Positions 1-10,159 of a stretch of 64,000 nt of DNA are shown one piece after another. Position numbers and translations under genes: made by a program. This DNA comes from Chaunax sp. Z400. Its lineage: Eukaryota > Chordata > Actinopteri > Lophiiformes > Chaunacidae. Below the pieces are notes generated by a model that did no database searches, had not been told where the DNA came from, and saw only the letters and a program-made list of their open reading frames with translations. Where the stretch lies: assembly GCA_037577475.1 (NCBI GenBank), contig CM075197.1, positions 10,712,018 through 10,776,017 of the forward strand, in the 5' to 3' direction. How positions within the stretch are numbered: position 1 is the first letter of the stretch; every line of letters starts with the position of its first letter.

Positions 1-770
1 ACTATGGTGTGAGGAACATTGTCTGTTGCATGTGTTAATGCTCCTAACTCAGGAATCTGATAAGGTCTGCCGAATAGGACTTCAAAAGGAGAAAGCCCTT
101 TACTGCTCCTTATATTCTCATATTAAGAGCAACCATAGGTAAACATTTTGTCCATGGGAGGCCTGTTCCTGCCATTGTTTTCCTTAATTTACTCTTAATT
201 GTGCCATTTGTTCTTTCCACTAAGGCTGCTGACTGTGGATGATAACTGCAATGATGTTTTAATGCAATGTTCAATGCTTTTCCAACAGTATTGATAACAT
301 TGTTCACAAAGTGAGGTCCATTATCACTGTATAATTTTTCTGGAATCCCCCATCTGGGAATCACATCATTACACAAGGCTTTAGCTACAGCTATAGCATC
401 TGCTTTTATTGTAGGGAATATTTCTACCCATCTAGAGGACACATCCACTATCACCAAACAGTATTTCTTTCCCTCATGTGGTGTTAAGTCAATGAAGTCC
501 ATAACAAGATGTTGGAATGGACCTGTAGGTTCTGGAAAACGTCGTAGAGATTGTCTAATGTTTCCCTGTGGGTTGAACTTTGCACAGATGATACACTTAT
601 CACAAGCATTTTTTGAGTGGGTTGTAAACCCTGTTGTGTAAAAGTGTTTTTGTATTATATCCACCATCCCTCCTTTTGAGACATGTGTAACACCATGACT
701 CAATTGAGCAGCATATGGATATAATGATTTTGGTAAAACTAATTTTCCATTAGGTCCTTTTCAAATGTCG
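1..770 (-). mobile_element. Endogenous retrovirus-like pol (integrase) remnant
   Basis: The minus strand from 703 to 110 encodes about 197 residues of a retroviral-type integrase. An N-terminal zinc-binding region has histidines near the start and a CDKCIIC cysteine pair. The catalytic core shows the DDE triad: D in VMDFIDL, D in YSDNGPHF and E in LVERTNG, with exactly 35 residues between the second D and the E. In-frame sequence extends a little upstream of 703 (to about 760) without a start codon, as expected for an internal polyprotein segment. The frame closes at a stop near 110, and integrase-like C-terminal sequence continues to position 1 in another frame, so the copy is broken. No gag, protease or reverse transcriptase was seen nearby. 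It is an old decayed insertion in the genome, not an active element. Class (ERV versus LTR retrotransposon) is inferred from motif style. Confidence 0.85.
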
Positions 771-984
771 TGCTGTATTTGACAACCATGTTTTCTCCGC
801 TGTTGTTGTTCAATGTGTGAAGCTTGTTGTTGCATTAATTTCAAAGTTTCCAAATCAAGTGTCTGTGGTTTTTCTAGATCAACTACAGTGAAGAACTTCG
901 CTGTGTTTGGAACTTATGACAACAATGTGTGTGGATCAGGTGTTCTAGGAATAATAGCACTATTTACAGCTGGCAGATCTTGTA

Positions 985-1150
985 CCATCCTGTTCGTGAC
1001 GCCAGATTGTTGTGGAGATTCGAGCCTAATAGTCTACTGGGTGAAGAGATACTGTTGAAATAAAGACTTTAGAAAATCGAGTTGTCTTTGAGAGTTTTAT
1101 TCTCGTGCACAGAGAAGACCAGTCTGTAAGCAGAGTGTTGATACAATCTG
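985..1150 (-). repeat. LTR/primer-binding-site-like sequence next to the integrase remnant
   Basis: Read on the minus strand, 987-1004 begins TGGCGTCACGAACAGG, which resembles a retroviral primer-binding site (TGG start, complement of a tRNA CCA end). To its right (upstream in the element) is sequence with an AATAAA at 1096-1101, as in an LTR R/U5 region. It sits only about 250 bp from the integrase coding remnant, so gag and most of pol would be deleted. The outer LTR edge is not visible, and a plus-strand AATAAA also occurs at about 1058, so the assignment is tentative. Confidence 0.35.
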
Positions 1151-1280
1151 GTTCAGCAGAGGAGTGAAGATACATTTAGCAAACAATGGTTTATACAGAG
1201 AATGTGTTTCGTGTGAGAGGGTGAATGAATTATGAATTAATTAAAACATGAATTAATATAGCAATAAGAATTAACTGATA

Positions 1281-1319
1281 ATAATCATAATAATAATAGT
1301 AATAATAATAATAATAATT
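1281..1319. repeat. AAT-rich simple repeat
   Basis: Degenerate (TAA)n tract. The following 300 bases (about 1320-1670) are AT-rich. The piece at 1333-1375, with the words attacaaagtgctttacaga, resembles the tail of a common vertebrate interspersed repeat. No gene is visible between 1150 and 2000. Confidence 0.7.
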
Positions 1320-2001
1320 ACGTTTGTTTGTAGAGCATTTATCAAAACATTACAAAGTGCTTTACAGAAAACATAAACACAAAGATAAAATATATGGTTA
1401 TTTATAAATAAAACAAGCCAACATAAGGAATAAAAGAGGAATAAAACTTAAAACCATGGAAGATTAAAATCATAAATAGGATAAAATGTAGAAAAGCAAC
1501 AAGTGCATAAAAATAGAACAGTGCAAGACTTCAGTGCAGCATCAAAAATAAAAATACAGTGTAAGAATAAAAATACACATAAAAGCATACAAAACAAGTT
1601 ATGAATAAAAACTTTAAATATAAATAAATATGCATACACATAAATTCTTTCTAATCTAGTAAACATCTAGGTATCTCTCAAAGACATAAAATCCACAAAC
1701 TGCAGCTGAAACACACAAAATATTCAGAGAATATTTGACTGTGCTCTATGATTAATTTGTCAAAAATAGCAACAATTGTGTTTTTACACTCGTCAATTTA
1801 ATCAAAAATTCTTCAAAATAGTAAATGAGGACTAATCTAAAACGGCCATTTTCTAAAAAAACAATAAAAAAGACACAAAAATTAAACAGAAACATCATAT
1901 TGCAATGTCTCATCCAATCAAAATCTAGATTATACCTGTTATTATTGTAAGTAGGGTCATTGGATCTGCAGACTAACTGATGAGTGGATCCCATTTCTAA
2001 A

Positions 2002-2450
2002 TCCTCTGACGATTACAACAGCTAAAGTCCTCTAATAGAGCCGGAAGAGCTGCAGTCGAGCAGCTAAAGCCTGGTCGCTGACGTCAGTCCATAGATGTGA
2101 GAAGCCCAGAGAGGTGCAAAGCAGGAGGTGTCCAACTGTACAGCAGCAAATACGGCACACCAGCAAAATAACATTGGGTAGGCAGTGGAGATACTGCAGG
2201 TACCGCCACATCAGAATGTGGATGTGGACCGTCAGTGCGTCCTAGAGCAAAGTGGATGGAGAACATATTAATCGTATGTATACTGGCATACATTCATGTA
2301 CTGTATCTGCATTTGTTTTAAAGGACTAGGGATGATGATAACAGCCAGCACTTTTAAAACCAGCTGATGGACAGCTCTGGGCACAGTGTGAGGAAATGAC
2401 GCACCTCATTCAGGTGGAGAGGACAATAACCTGACCCTGAGATAAATGCT

Positions 2451-2504
<54 letters not shown>
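2002..2504 (-). pseudogene. Truncated tandem duplicate of aanat1
   Basis: Three blocks align in order and orientation with the functional gene: 2002-2175 with its 3' flank at about 4070-4235; 2170-2310 with the start of exon 3 plus intron 2 at about 4735-4945, with roughly 60 bp lost internally; and 2340-2504 with exon 2, the intron-1 acceptor and the GA microsatellite at about 5035-5198. The exon 3 reading frame, the intron 2 donor region and all of exon 1 are missing, so it cannot make an enzyme. The two copies differ at many positions, so the duplication is not recent. A perfect CRE palindrome (TGACGTCA, 2079-2086) lies in the duplicated flank but not at the matching place by the real gene. 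Confidence 0.85.
2455..2504. repeat. (GA)n microsatellite in the aanat pseudogene
   Basis: About 50 bp of nearly pure GA dinucleotides (CT on the minus strand), in the same position relative to exon 2 as the tract at 5158-5198. It was therefore probably carried along in the duplication. Confidence 0.95.
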
Positions 2505-2508
<4 letters not shown>

Positions 2509-2664
2509 TGAGGTCAAAATGATATGGCACTATTTCAAATTAAATTCTTTCCTTTAATTGGTGCGTTAAACAGGCCAAGAACAGTTTGTTTATATCATTA
2601 GCTATAGTATAATTATATTGCTGGACAAATAATTACAGTATCAAAAGTAAAAGTACTTGTTTTG

Positions 2665-3010
2665 CATACAACCCCATTTCCAAAAAAGTTGGGACGCTGT
2701 GTAAAAAGTAAATAGAAAAAGAATGTAATGATTTGCAAAACATTGAAACCCCGTATTTAATTAAAAATAGCACAAAGACAACATAAAAAAAATTCAAAAT
2801 TAGAAATGTAATTGTTTAAAAATGTTCTGCCCATTTTGAATTCGATGCCAGCGACACGTTTCAGTTGGGACAGTGGCAACAAAAGACTGGAAAAATTGTG
2901 AAATGCTAAAATAAAACACCTGGTGGAACATCTTAAAATTAATGAGGTTGACTGACAACAGGTTGGTAACATGTTTGGGTATAAAAAGAGCATCCCAGGG
3001 AGTTTAATTT
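2665..3010. repeat. Interspersed teleost repeat (accccatttccaaaaaagttggga type)
   Basis: Contains the signature caaaaaagttgggacgctgt near 2680 and continues through cagttgggacagtggcaaca and a piece ending gggtataaaaagagcatccc. From memory this is a high-copy fish repeat, probably part of a DNA transposon; the class is not provable here. Confidence 0.65.
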
Positions 3011-3054
3011 ACTGGAAGTGTCAGTGTCATTTTGACACATGACATATTTGATCA

Positions 3055-3400
3055 AATCATCCTCAGACCTCAGAGGCACGGTGCCCTGTCCCTTCTCAAC
3101 TACAAGGTTTTGGGTTTCAATCCTGACCTGGGGCCTTTCTGTGTGGAGTTTGCATAATCTCCCTGTTTCTGTGTGGGATCCCGCCGGGTATTCAGGCTTC
3201 CTCCCACAGTCCACAAACATGCGATATACTGTAGGTGAATTGATGACTCTAAATTGTCCTTAGTTGTGAATGTGAGTCTGAATGGTTGTTTGTTTGTCTG
3301 TGTCGGCCCTGTGATGACCCTTGCCAGGTGTCTGGGGTATAGGCTACTCTGCCTCTCATGCAAAGTCAGCTGGGATAGGCTTCAGCCCCCACAAAACTCT
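3055..3400 (+). repeat. Interspersed SINE-like repeat, copy 1
   Basis: The head reads cagaggcacggtgccctgtc and then gggtttcaatcctgacc, a decayed pol III B-box-like word. The body contains cctttctgtgtggagtttgc, cttcctcccacagtccacaa, gactctaaattgtccttag and ctgggataggcttcagcccc. The same family occurs inverted at 21497-21713, inside a myh10 intron. Short open frames across it are by-products of the repeat. Confidence 0.75.
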
Positions 3401-3464
3401 GCAAAGAATAAGTAGTTATACAAAACTGATGGAAGGATCTCCAGATTGGTCAGCTTTTAAACAG

Positions 3465-4022
3465 GGTGACACCAGAAGGGGGAGATAGAAGTAGCGGAGG
3501 TAAATGAGCAAATTTGACTTTCCTTGAAGCTTGGGGTCCTGGTGGCTTGTAGAGTCATCCAAAATACGTACCATTAAGTTACAGTGTCCCCAGTTTCATT
3601 TTCCATAGACTTTAATGTATTATAAAGCTCCTATTAAATCATAAACTGTACATGTCATGAAAACAGTATGATGACAATAGATTGATGTGCAATACAGAGC
3701 TTTTTGAAATATGGAGTCTGCAATAGCAGAGATAAAAAATACAGTATAGTTTATGTCTATTGGATTGTTTTTAAATCTCAATAACTCAAACGTACAAAAG
3801 TTATCAATAAGAAAAGTCATAACACCCACCTACAAAATATCCTGCACAGTTTGACATATCCATCAATATGTTACACAAAAGATGAAGCAGAACATACAAA
3901 TCAAATAAAGTCAGTTTCTCACTAATTTCTTATTACATATGCAAATTTATATTTTATGAACATACCTTGATGAAAAGAGACACGGTTCAATATATGAACA
4001 GTATATGTGGCATAAATGGGTA
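3465..4022 (+). repeat. Dispersed repeat A, copy 1 (tRNA-like head plus about 400-bp body)
   Basis: Aligns over most of its length with 10855-11647 in the same orientation. Shared exact words include ggggtcctggtggcttgtag, gactttaatgtattataaag, tgcaatacagagctttttga and aaagttatcaataagaaaag. This copy lacks about 230 bp present in the other copy. The head resembles a tRNA-derived SINE promoter. It lies immediately downstream of aanat1. Confidence 0.85.
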
Positions 4023-4510
4023 ACGAATTATGAAAGCAAAAAAAGGCACAACATATGTGATTTCTGTCTTCAGCACGTTTACAGCAGCTTAAGCCCCCTA
4101 ACAGAGCTGGAGGAGCTGTCGATGAGCTGCTGAAGCCTCATCACTGACATTATGGGAAGCCCAGAAAGTCTTACTGTATACCAACAAATACAAATGTCTA
4201 CCACAAATGCAATAAGCCAAAGTAAGTCCAGAAGCTCCAGTTACAGAGCTGTAACAGATATTCACACTGCTCTAGTCTAACAAAGTGAACTTGATCACAT
4301 AGAATGCATCACATCACAGTAAAATACGTTCTTGATGTATTGTATAAAATAAGAGAATTTCACAAAGATAGAGTGATGACCTTCATGGAGGAAAGGAGTC
4401 CAACAAAACAGAGCGAAAGAAAACAGAAAACCCTGACATGTCCCACAAAGAGTACAGCAGAGGTTTTAAATGAAAGACAACCTGTGCAGGTGTCGCATCT
4501 GACTGACATG

Positions 4511-4879
4511 TCATGCATCAGTTTGTTTGTCAGTCTTTGTCAGTGGCAGAGTCAAGGGATGCTCAGGGAAACGGATCGCTTCACTGTTGCGCCGCATGTA
4601 TGCATGGCCGCTGATGGGGTACCACATCTCTGTGAAGGTCAGGTTGGCCACAGTGATGGCACAGCGCCCCAGAACCTTGAAGCCTGACTTGCGGTAGAAG
4701 GGAATGAGGAAGTCTTCGCACATCAACATTGCCCGGCGCACACTGGGAAGGCAGCGGAGATACTGCAGGTACCGCCACATCAGAATGGGACCTTTGCCCT
4801 GCTGCCTGAAGGTACGATGGACAGCGAGGACGTGGATGTGGACAGTGGAGCCACGGGGCTTGTGGACTGTCAGTGCATC
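4511..4879 (-). CDS. aanat1: aanat1 exon 3 (to stop)
   Basis: 369 nt after a ctctag acceptor, ending TGA at 4511-4513. Carries the catalytic HIHVLAVH, the acetyl-CoA site QQGKGPILMWRYLQYLR and RRNS, followed by an unusual tail starting EAIRFPEHPL. Confidence 0.93.
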   Translation of the reverse strand, partial: DALTVHKPRGSTVHIHVLAVHRTFRQQGKGPILMWRYLQYLRCLPSVRRAMLMCEDFLIPFYRKSGFKVLGRCAITVANLTFTEMWYPISGHAYMRRNSEAIRFPEHPLTLPLTKTDKQTDA

Positions 4880-5153
4880 CTAGAGTAAAGTGGATGGTGA
4901 ACATAAGCACCAATCATATGTGTATATATTCATACACTGTATTTGCATTTTTCCGAAGAGGTAAATGATGAATTAGAAAGGAGCAGGATGTCTTACTGTT
5001 GTGAGTCTGTCCTGATCCCACAGAGAGCCGATGATAAAAGCCACCAGCCGGCCCTCCTCAAACCAGCCCATGGACAGCTCTGGACACAGTGTGAGGAAAT
5101 GACGCACCTCATCCAGGTGGAGGGGACAATCACCTGACACGGACAAAAAAGCT

Positions 5154-5202
<49 letters not shown>

Positions 5203-5685
5203 TAAACGGCCTGCGCAAAAATGCTTTGGCAGTACTTTTACTTTGGCATTACTTTTACGCACAAGTCGCGCGGTAAACTTTGAGCTGCGTGTCAAATATA
5301 GATTTACAGATGTAACACGGTCTCCTTAAAATGGAAATAAAAAGAATATCTGACCACATGAAAGCACTGAGTGCATAATAGGAATTAGATCCGTTGATTC
5401 CACATTGGTTTTACGCAAAGCCTTCTATCTGCATAACGCTTTTCTTTGACTCAGCAAAACTTCGGAGCGGATTTATCCTTCAGTGATTCTTTTCTGCGTC
5501 AACATAAATAGTAAAAGAGGCCACTTACCCTCGCGCTCTATTTCAAAAACGCTTATGGCATCTTGTGTGTTGAGCGGCCGGACCTCGCTCGCCGGGAGCG
5601 TGTGTCTCCTTTGGATACCAGGCGACGCAGAAGCTGGATGCTGCATTGGTTTGATGAAAGGCTGCGCGCCAGCAACGGACATCAT
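4511..5685 (-). CDS. aanat1: Arylalkylamine N-acetyltransferase, fish AANAT1 type (complete, 3 exons)
   Basis: Transfers acetyl from acetyl-CoA to serotonin and other arylalkylamines; it is the timing step of melatonin synthesis, and fish AANAT1 acts mainly in retina and brain. Exons are 5529-5685, 4997-5151 and 4511-4879 with GT-AG introns (phases 1 and 0), giving 226 residues. The ATG at 5685 or the next codon at 5682 may start translation. Visible motifs: RRHTLP (PKA and 14-3-3 site, T29), the GNAT core, HIHVLAVHR with the catalytic histidines, QQGKG for acetyl-CoA binding, the tyrosine in PFYRKSGF, and the C-terminal RRNS phospho-site. The words HKPRGSTVHIHVLAVHRT and GWFEEGRLVAFIIGSLWDQ point to AANAT1 rather than AANAT2. 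Oddity: fish AANATs normally end two residues after RRNS; here the frame runs on for about 24 residues. No frameshift or stop is present. Confidence 0.93.
4997..5151 (-). CDS. aanat1: aanat1 exon 2
   Basis: 155 nt between ctcag acceptor and ACA|gtaag donor. Encodes FLSVSGDCPLHLDEV through SLWDQDRLTT. Confidence 0.93.
5158..5198. repeat. (GA)n microsatellite forming the intron-1 pyrimidine tract of aanat1
   Basis: About 40 bp of GA on the plus strand, so (CU)n in the transcript, lying 7 nt from the exon 2 acceptor. Confidence 0.95.
5529..5685 (-). CDS. aanat1: aanat1 exon 1 (coding part)
   Basis: 157 coding nt from ATG at 5685 to donor GAGG|gtaag. Encodes the regulatory N-terminus with RRHTLPASE and the start of the acetyltransferase domain (DAISVFEIERE). 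Confidence 0.92.
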
Positions 5686-5791
5686 ATGATTTCAGACTCT
5701 CTCCCCAAAAGCGCCTCAATGCCTCTGTCTTCCAGCAGGATCACCTCTGTTAGGTCCTGGTCCTGGAGAACAACGGGATGGGATGTATCCG

Positions 5792-5799
5792 TATTTATA
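5792..5799 (-). promoter_or_regulatory. Putative TATA box of aanat1
   Basis: On the minus strand the sequence is CCTATAAATACGG, about 107 nt upstream of the first ATG. This would place transcription start near 5765 with a short 5' leader. A perfect octamer motif (ATGCAAAT on the minus strand, about 5832-5839) lies 35-45 bp further upstream. No start-site evidence is available from sequence alone. Confidence 0.6.
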
Positions 5800-5859
5800 G
5801 GACAGTTTACCGGCTGTGATTCACCAGCTTATTTGCATTTGAATATTTGATGTCAATGA

Positions 5860-7010
5860 ATGAGGGAAGGTCACAACTGTGTAGGTCCATTAAAATGAAG
5901 CATGCAATTAACTGTGTCTCTTCAATGAACCGACAAACAAATAATTTTTCTTATGGGACGGGAGGCAGGACAAAAGTCGCATAATCTGTCGCAGTTTCTA
6001 AAAGTTGAGTTTTATTTAATAAAGTGCCGCTAAAATGTTCACAGTGAGCTACATTTCAATACATCAGAATTCATTTGTCAGTACAGAAAATGAAATGAAA
6101 AATAAATTCATTGTTTTCTAATCAAAATTAATTTAAAAAAAGTTAGAGAAACAATAAACTAAACAGTTCAAACAAAGCGCGCCTTACCACGCTGTGATGC
6201 TGCCTCTCCAACACTTTAACGAGGCTCCAGAGACTCTTACCGGAGGATGGTGAGGTGTCAGTGAGGCTCTCAGCTCTCCTCCTCTGCCTCTATGCCACAA
6301 AAGACGTCCCTCATGAAGTGATTATTACTATGAGTCACATGATGAAGGATTATAGAAATTGTTTCCAAAACAGAACTAGTAAACGCCTTCATTTCACTGT
6401 GTGTTTTGGAGAGAGGGACAAATAATCACGTCATTCTGATTTTATGCATTTAAGTTATGACAATGATTTTATGTATGGACCAACAGTAAAACAACAACAA
6501 CACAAATACTCCATTCCAATAAAAATCACTTTAAATCCTAGAGTCAAGTGGGTTATTCCTATACTATTTGGTGCCATGTCAGCATTGTAACTTTCTATAA
6601 GAAATACAATACTTTCAATAAAAAATGCAAAACTCCACATTAGGATATGGTGAACAAAAGATTTTGACCAAACCTTTTCCCCATCCTGTTACAGGACACT
6701 TTCATCTCTATTATTAACGGAATTGAATGAAAATATATTGTAATATTTACATTTTTAAGAGCTAAAATGTCTCTTACTTTATCCTACAAATTAATTTCGG
6801 CAAAGCGTTCATAAAAAAGCATTATTTTGGAAAAGACATGCATTTTAAGGCACAATGTAATTTCGACACACTTTCAAAATAAAATGGAATTTCAATTGAA
6901 TTTTGCCCTATTTATACCTGATTTAATTATTTCAGTTCACTCCCTGCCAGTAACCATGAAAACAGCCATAATAGTTGTTGTTTTAATTAAATTAATAGGC
7001 CTATAAAAAA
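5860..7010. other. Upstream flank of aanat1, no gene seen
   Basis: Mostly AT-rich. It contains three OTX/CRX-type core words (TAATC or its complement at 5982-5986, 6320-6324 and 6348-6352) and a CACATG E-box-like word at about 6336. A more GC-rich patch at 6178-6300 reads on the minus strand like a possible untranslated exon ending at gtaagg, but nothing else supports it. Confidence 0.35.
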
Positions 7011-7014
7011 AACA

Positions 7015-7190
7015 ATCATCCGGATTATCAACAAAATGTAATCACCTCTAGGATATGCTACGGTCCATCTTTGGTGAAGATTTCATGCAAATCCGTCCAT
7101 TAGTTTTTGCATTATCCTGCTAACAAACAGATAAACAAACAAACAAACAAACTGAACCAATCACATAACCTCCTTGGCGGAGGTAAAAAC
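7015..7190 (+). repeat. LINE-like 3' tail repeat, copy 1
   Basis: Contains tttcatgcaaatccgtccat, tagtttttgcattatcctgc, an (ACAA)n tract and aacctccttggcggaggtaa, a combination recalled from the tails of common fish repeats. A related piece lies at 15345-15480. Confidence 0.7.
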
Positions 7191-8640
7191 ATTAGTGAAC
7201 AATACATCTATTTAATTTAATTTATTAAAAGTTCATTAAAAGTCCTCACAATATTCACCCCTCGCTCCACCACCACCAACACTACTACTACACACATCAA
7301 TCTTCAACTATCAAATGCACACCTCAAACAAACAATGTAACTAAATATATTACTCTTGCACTTAAGTGCCCCACAAATTAGAGCTACTTTACTTGAATAG
7401 CCTGTTTTCTGTTCATACCACTTTCTACTTGTCCTCCACTACTTTTCATGGGAAACAGCCATTTTGTTATGTGAGAAAAGTTGGATAAATGATACTTTTG
7501 TTTTGTAAAACTCTACTCAGGTATCAGGTTCTACTCAGCTTCTAAAATCTTTAATTCACATTCAGATCTGTTACATGGAATGTTCTTAACAGTTGTGTCA
7601 ATAACACACACCAGAATAGATTCACATGTACTTGTTTATTGTTCTGCAGCTGTCCTGTTTAATGTTTGGTTACTGACGTCTTTTGCCCATGGGAAAATAA
7701 ATGTTTAATGACAGTTGAAACAACCACTGTGGTTTTACACAATGGGTTAATAGATACTGTAACGTGTTGGGGACAGGTGACACTGTGTTTGAGGCAATGA
7801 GCCCAAGTACCCTGTGTTTAAATGTGTTTTGAATAATAATCAGTTAAGCAGTAATTAGGTCTTTAGAAATATTTCAATAGAAAATGGTTTGTTATACACC
7901 ACCACGGCACCATCATTTTAGTCTTTCACACGGTTAGTGACGTCCCGCCTGGGTGCTGCAAAAGGGTGCTAAAATAAAGTAGTGATTATTGTAATAACAA
8001 GCACTCCAGAGGAAAAAGCAAATCATTTTGTCAAATTCATGCAATAAGAAATGTCAGAATGCTATAATACTTTTTAGTATAAGTTATCACAATAACAGTA
8101 AGCAAGTTAATTTAAGAGTTACACACACAAAATAAAGAAGGTGGTCTATGTAGTCTTATTGCACACTCAAAATCTCAAGTTTACTTTTTTAAATTTATCT
8201 AAGGCAATGAGTTTGCATATTGCATAATATTTTTAAGTAACTCAACTTATTAGATTTTACAGTGTAATTATAACTGATATGACTGGGGACATGGCAGTTT
8301 AGCCTATTTAAAACACTAAACAGACTAAAATCAGAGTAAATATTCTAAAATAATAGATCCTGCATGCCTATCATTGTGTTGTATAGCAGAGGCGGTTAAC
8401 CAAATAAAACAAACTTTTAGAAATAAGTATTAGCAATTCTTTGCACAAAATATATCATATTATGTCACAGGGACTCTAATGACACCTACTGCTGACCCAA
8501 ATACACTTATTAGCATGATATCCCGATGATCCTTGTAGGATCATCAAGCACCTTGTATGCGTGATTTTATCTGATGGCAGAATGAACCCCACAACCTGAG
8601 AAACTGTGAATACCCTCACATGTCCAGATGTGATCCAGAA
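7191..8640. other. Intergenic, nothing recognised
   Basis: AT-rich sequence without convincing reading frames, RNA genes or known repeats. Confidence 0.4.
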
Positions 8641-8680
8641 GTCACAGAGAGGTGAAGAGAGACAGACTCAATGTTGACAG

Positions 8681-8735
8681 AAATCAATGTTTCAACATAC
8701 AGAACAGTATGTTCTGTATGTTGAAACATTGATTT
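8681..8735. repeat. Perfect inverted repeat (26-bp arms, 3-bp loop)
   Basis: 8681-8706 (starting aaatcaatgtttcaac) is the exact reverse complement of 8710-8735, separated only by gta. In RNA or single-stranded DNA this would form a very stable hairpin. Flanks show no obvious target-site duplication. Confidence 0.97.
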
Positions 8736-8844
8736 AAGTGTCACCTCATAGACACAACTCACCTCCATATCTGCATCATTAGCATTGACTCATTCATTGC
8801 ATTCATCAGGTTAAAAGATCTCTTCACTTCTTTTCCTGTCCTCA

Positions 8845-10150
8845 TCCAGATCCCTTCCAGGAATACATTGTGGAAGTTGACGCCTCCGATTCCGGAATGG
8901 GGGCAACAAATGATTAGAAACTTATGGTTGTGGTCTTAGCTCTCCAGGGGTGGAGGCATTGGTTGGAGGGGGCTTAACAATCATTTGTGGTTTGGACTGT
9001 TCATAAGAGCCTCTCATACCTCCTCTCGGCCAAGTGGTTCAACTCTCTCCAAGCCCAGGGGGCCTTGTTTTTGGGTGGATTCAACTTTACCCTCACTTAC
9101 CATTCATACTTCTGCATAATCAAACCAGACACTCCTTTGTCTCAGCCTGCTATGCATGTGCCCTAATAAAATCCACTCATCAGTCCCCTGCAGGACTGTT
9201 GTGTTCAATGCCTTTTCCTGGTCACCCATTGTCTCACATTGTAGTGGACTTTGTTACTAAGCTTGCCTGAGGAATGTAACGGTACTATTCTTACTATTGT
9301 TGACCATTTTTCCAAGGTTGTGCATTATGTTGGTCTCACCAAGTTACTTTCTACTGAGACTGTGCCTCTCTGGTCGGAAAGTCTTGTGCCAGGCCTTGGA
9401 CGCAACGACCAGCCACTTCTCGGTTTACCACCCTCAGACAAAGGGAGCAGGTGAACCAGGACTCACTACGCTGGGTTACTACTGCATGCTATCTGACCTC
9501 ATAGAGCTCCCAACCACCCCGGACTGAATATGCACATGAATCCCTCATTGATTCTACCACAGGTACGTCCCCCTTGATGGGTTCTCTGGGCTTTCAACAA
9601 CTCCTTTTCCTTGCTGGGGTGGAGAGAGTTTTGATACCATCTGCCCAGGCCAGTCAGCACCCTCAAGTCTCGAACCCAACATGGGCTACCCTTTGTCTCT
9701 CTACTGCCCAGAACCAGCCTCATTACGGCGGACTGCCATTGGTCTGCAGAAGCCACCTCCCAACCTGGGCAGAAGATGTGGCTCTCCTCTCATGACCTTC
9801 CCTCTAAGTTGGCACCTCGCTACATTGACACTTATAAATTAAATCACGATCAACTCCTCAGTTGTCAGATTAAAACTACTTCCTCTGTTAGAGACACATC
9901 CTACATCCCACATGCCTCTGCTCAAGACTTGCTCCGCTCATCGATGGTCACCCTGCATTCCCTTTTCATCGGCTCCTGGATGTCTGCAGCCCAGTTTGGG
10001 GGGGATTTCATCCTTGTGGAATGGAAGGAGTAAGGCCAAGAGAAACACTCCTTGGGTCCCTCTTAGTCACATCCTGGATGCCTCCCATAGGTTACTTTAA
10101 CTGAGAGTTCCCAGACAAGCCTGTTGGGTTCCAGGAAGGCAGTTGGTGGA
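8845..10150 (+). mobile_element. Decayed Ty3/gypsy chromovirus-type retrotransposon (RNase H, integrase, chromodomain pieces)
   Basis: Fragments of one pol gene appear in order across shifting frames: an RNase H start (EYIVEVDASDSGMG, about 8860); an integrase zinc region (CYACALIKSTHQSPAGLL, about 9150); the integrase core start (VVDFVTKL and GTILTIVDHFSK, 9240-9320); then a large deletion; a fragment like YHPQTKGAGEP (about 9430); AHESLIDSTTGTSPL (about 9530-9575); LSSHDLPSKLAPRYID (about 9780); and a chromodomain-like tail VEWKE.GQEKHSWVPLSHILD (about 10010-10080). Stops and frameshifts make it non-functional. LTRs were not identified; the sequence after 10150 may include 3' element remains. 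Confidence 0.8.
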
Positions 10151-10159
10151 ATGGAATTA

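Noticed and set aside
2457..2504. CRISPR-like array or tandem gene repeat
   Set aside because: Simple GA dinucleotide run with no spacers.
6178..6310. Non-coding exon or upstream promoter of aanat1
   Set aside because: GC-richer and with gtaagg-like donors on the minus strand, but no matching acceptor logic or second line of evidence.
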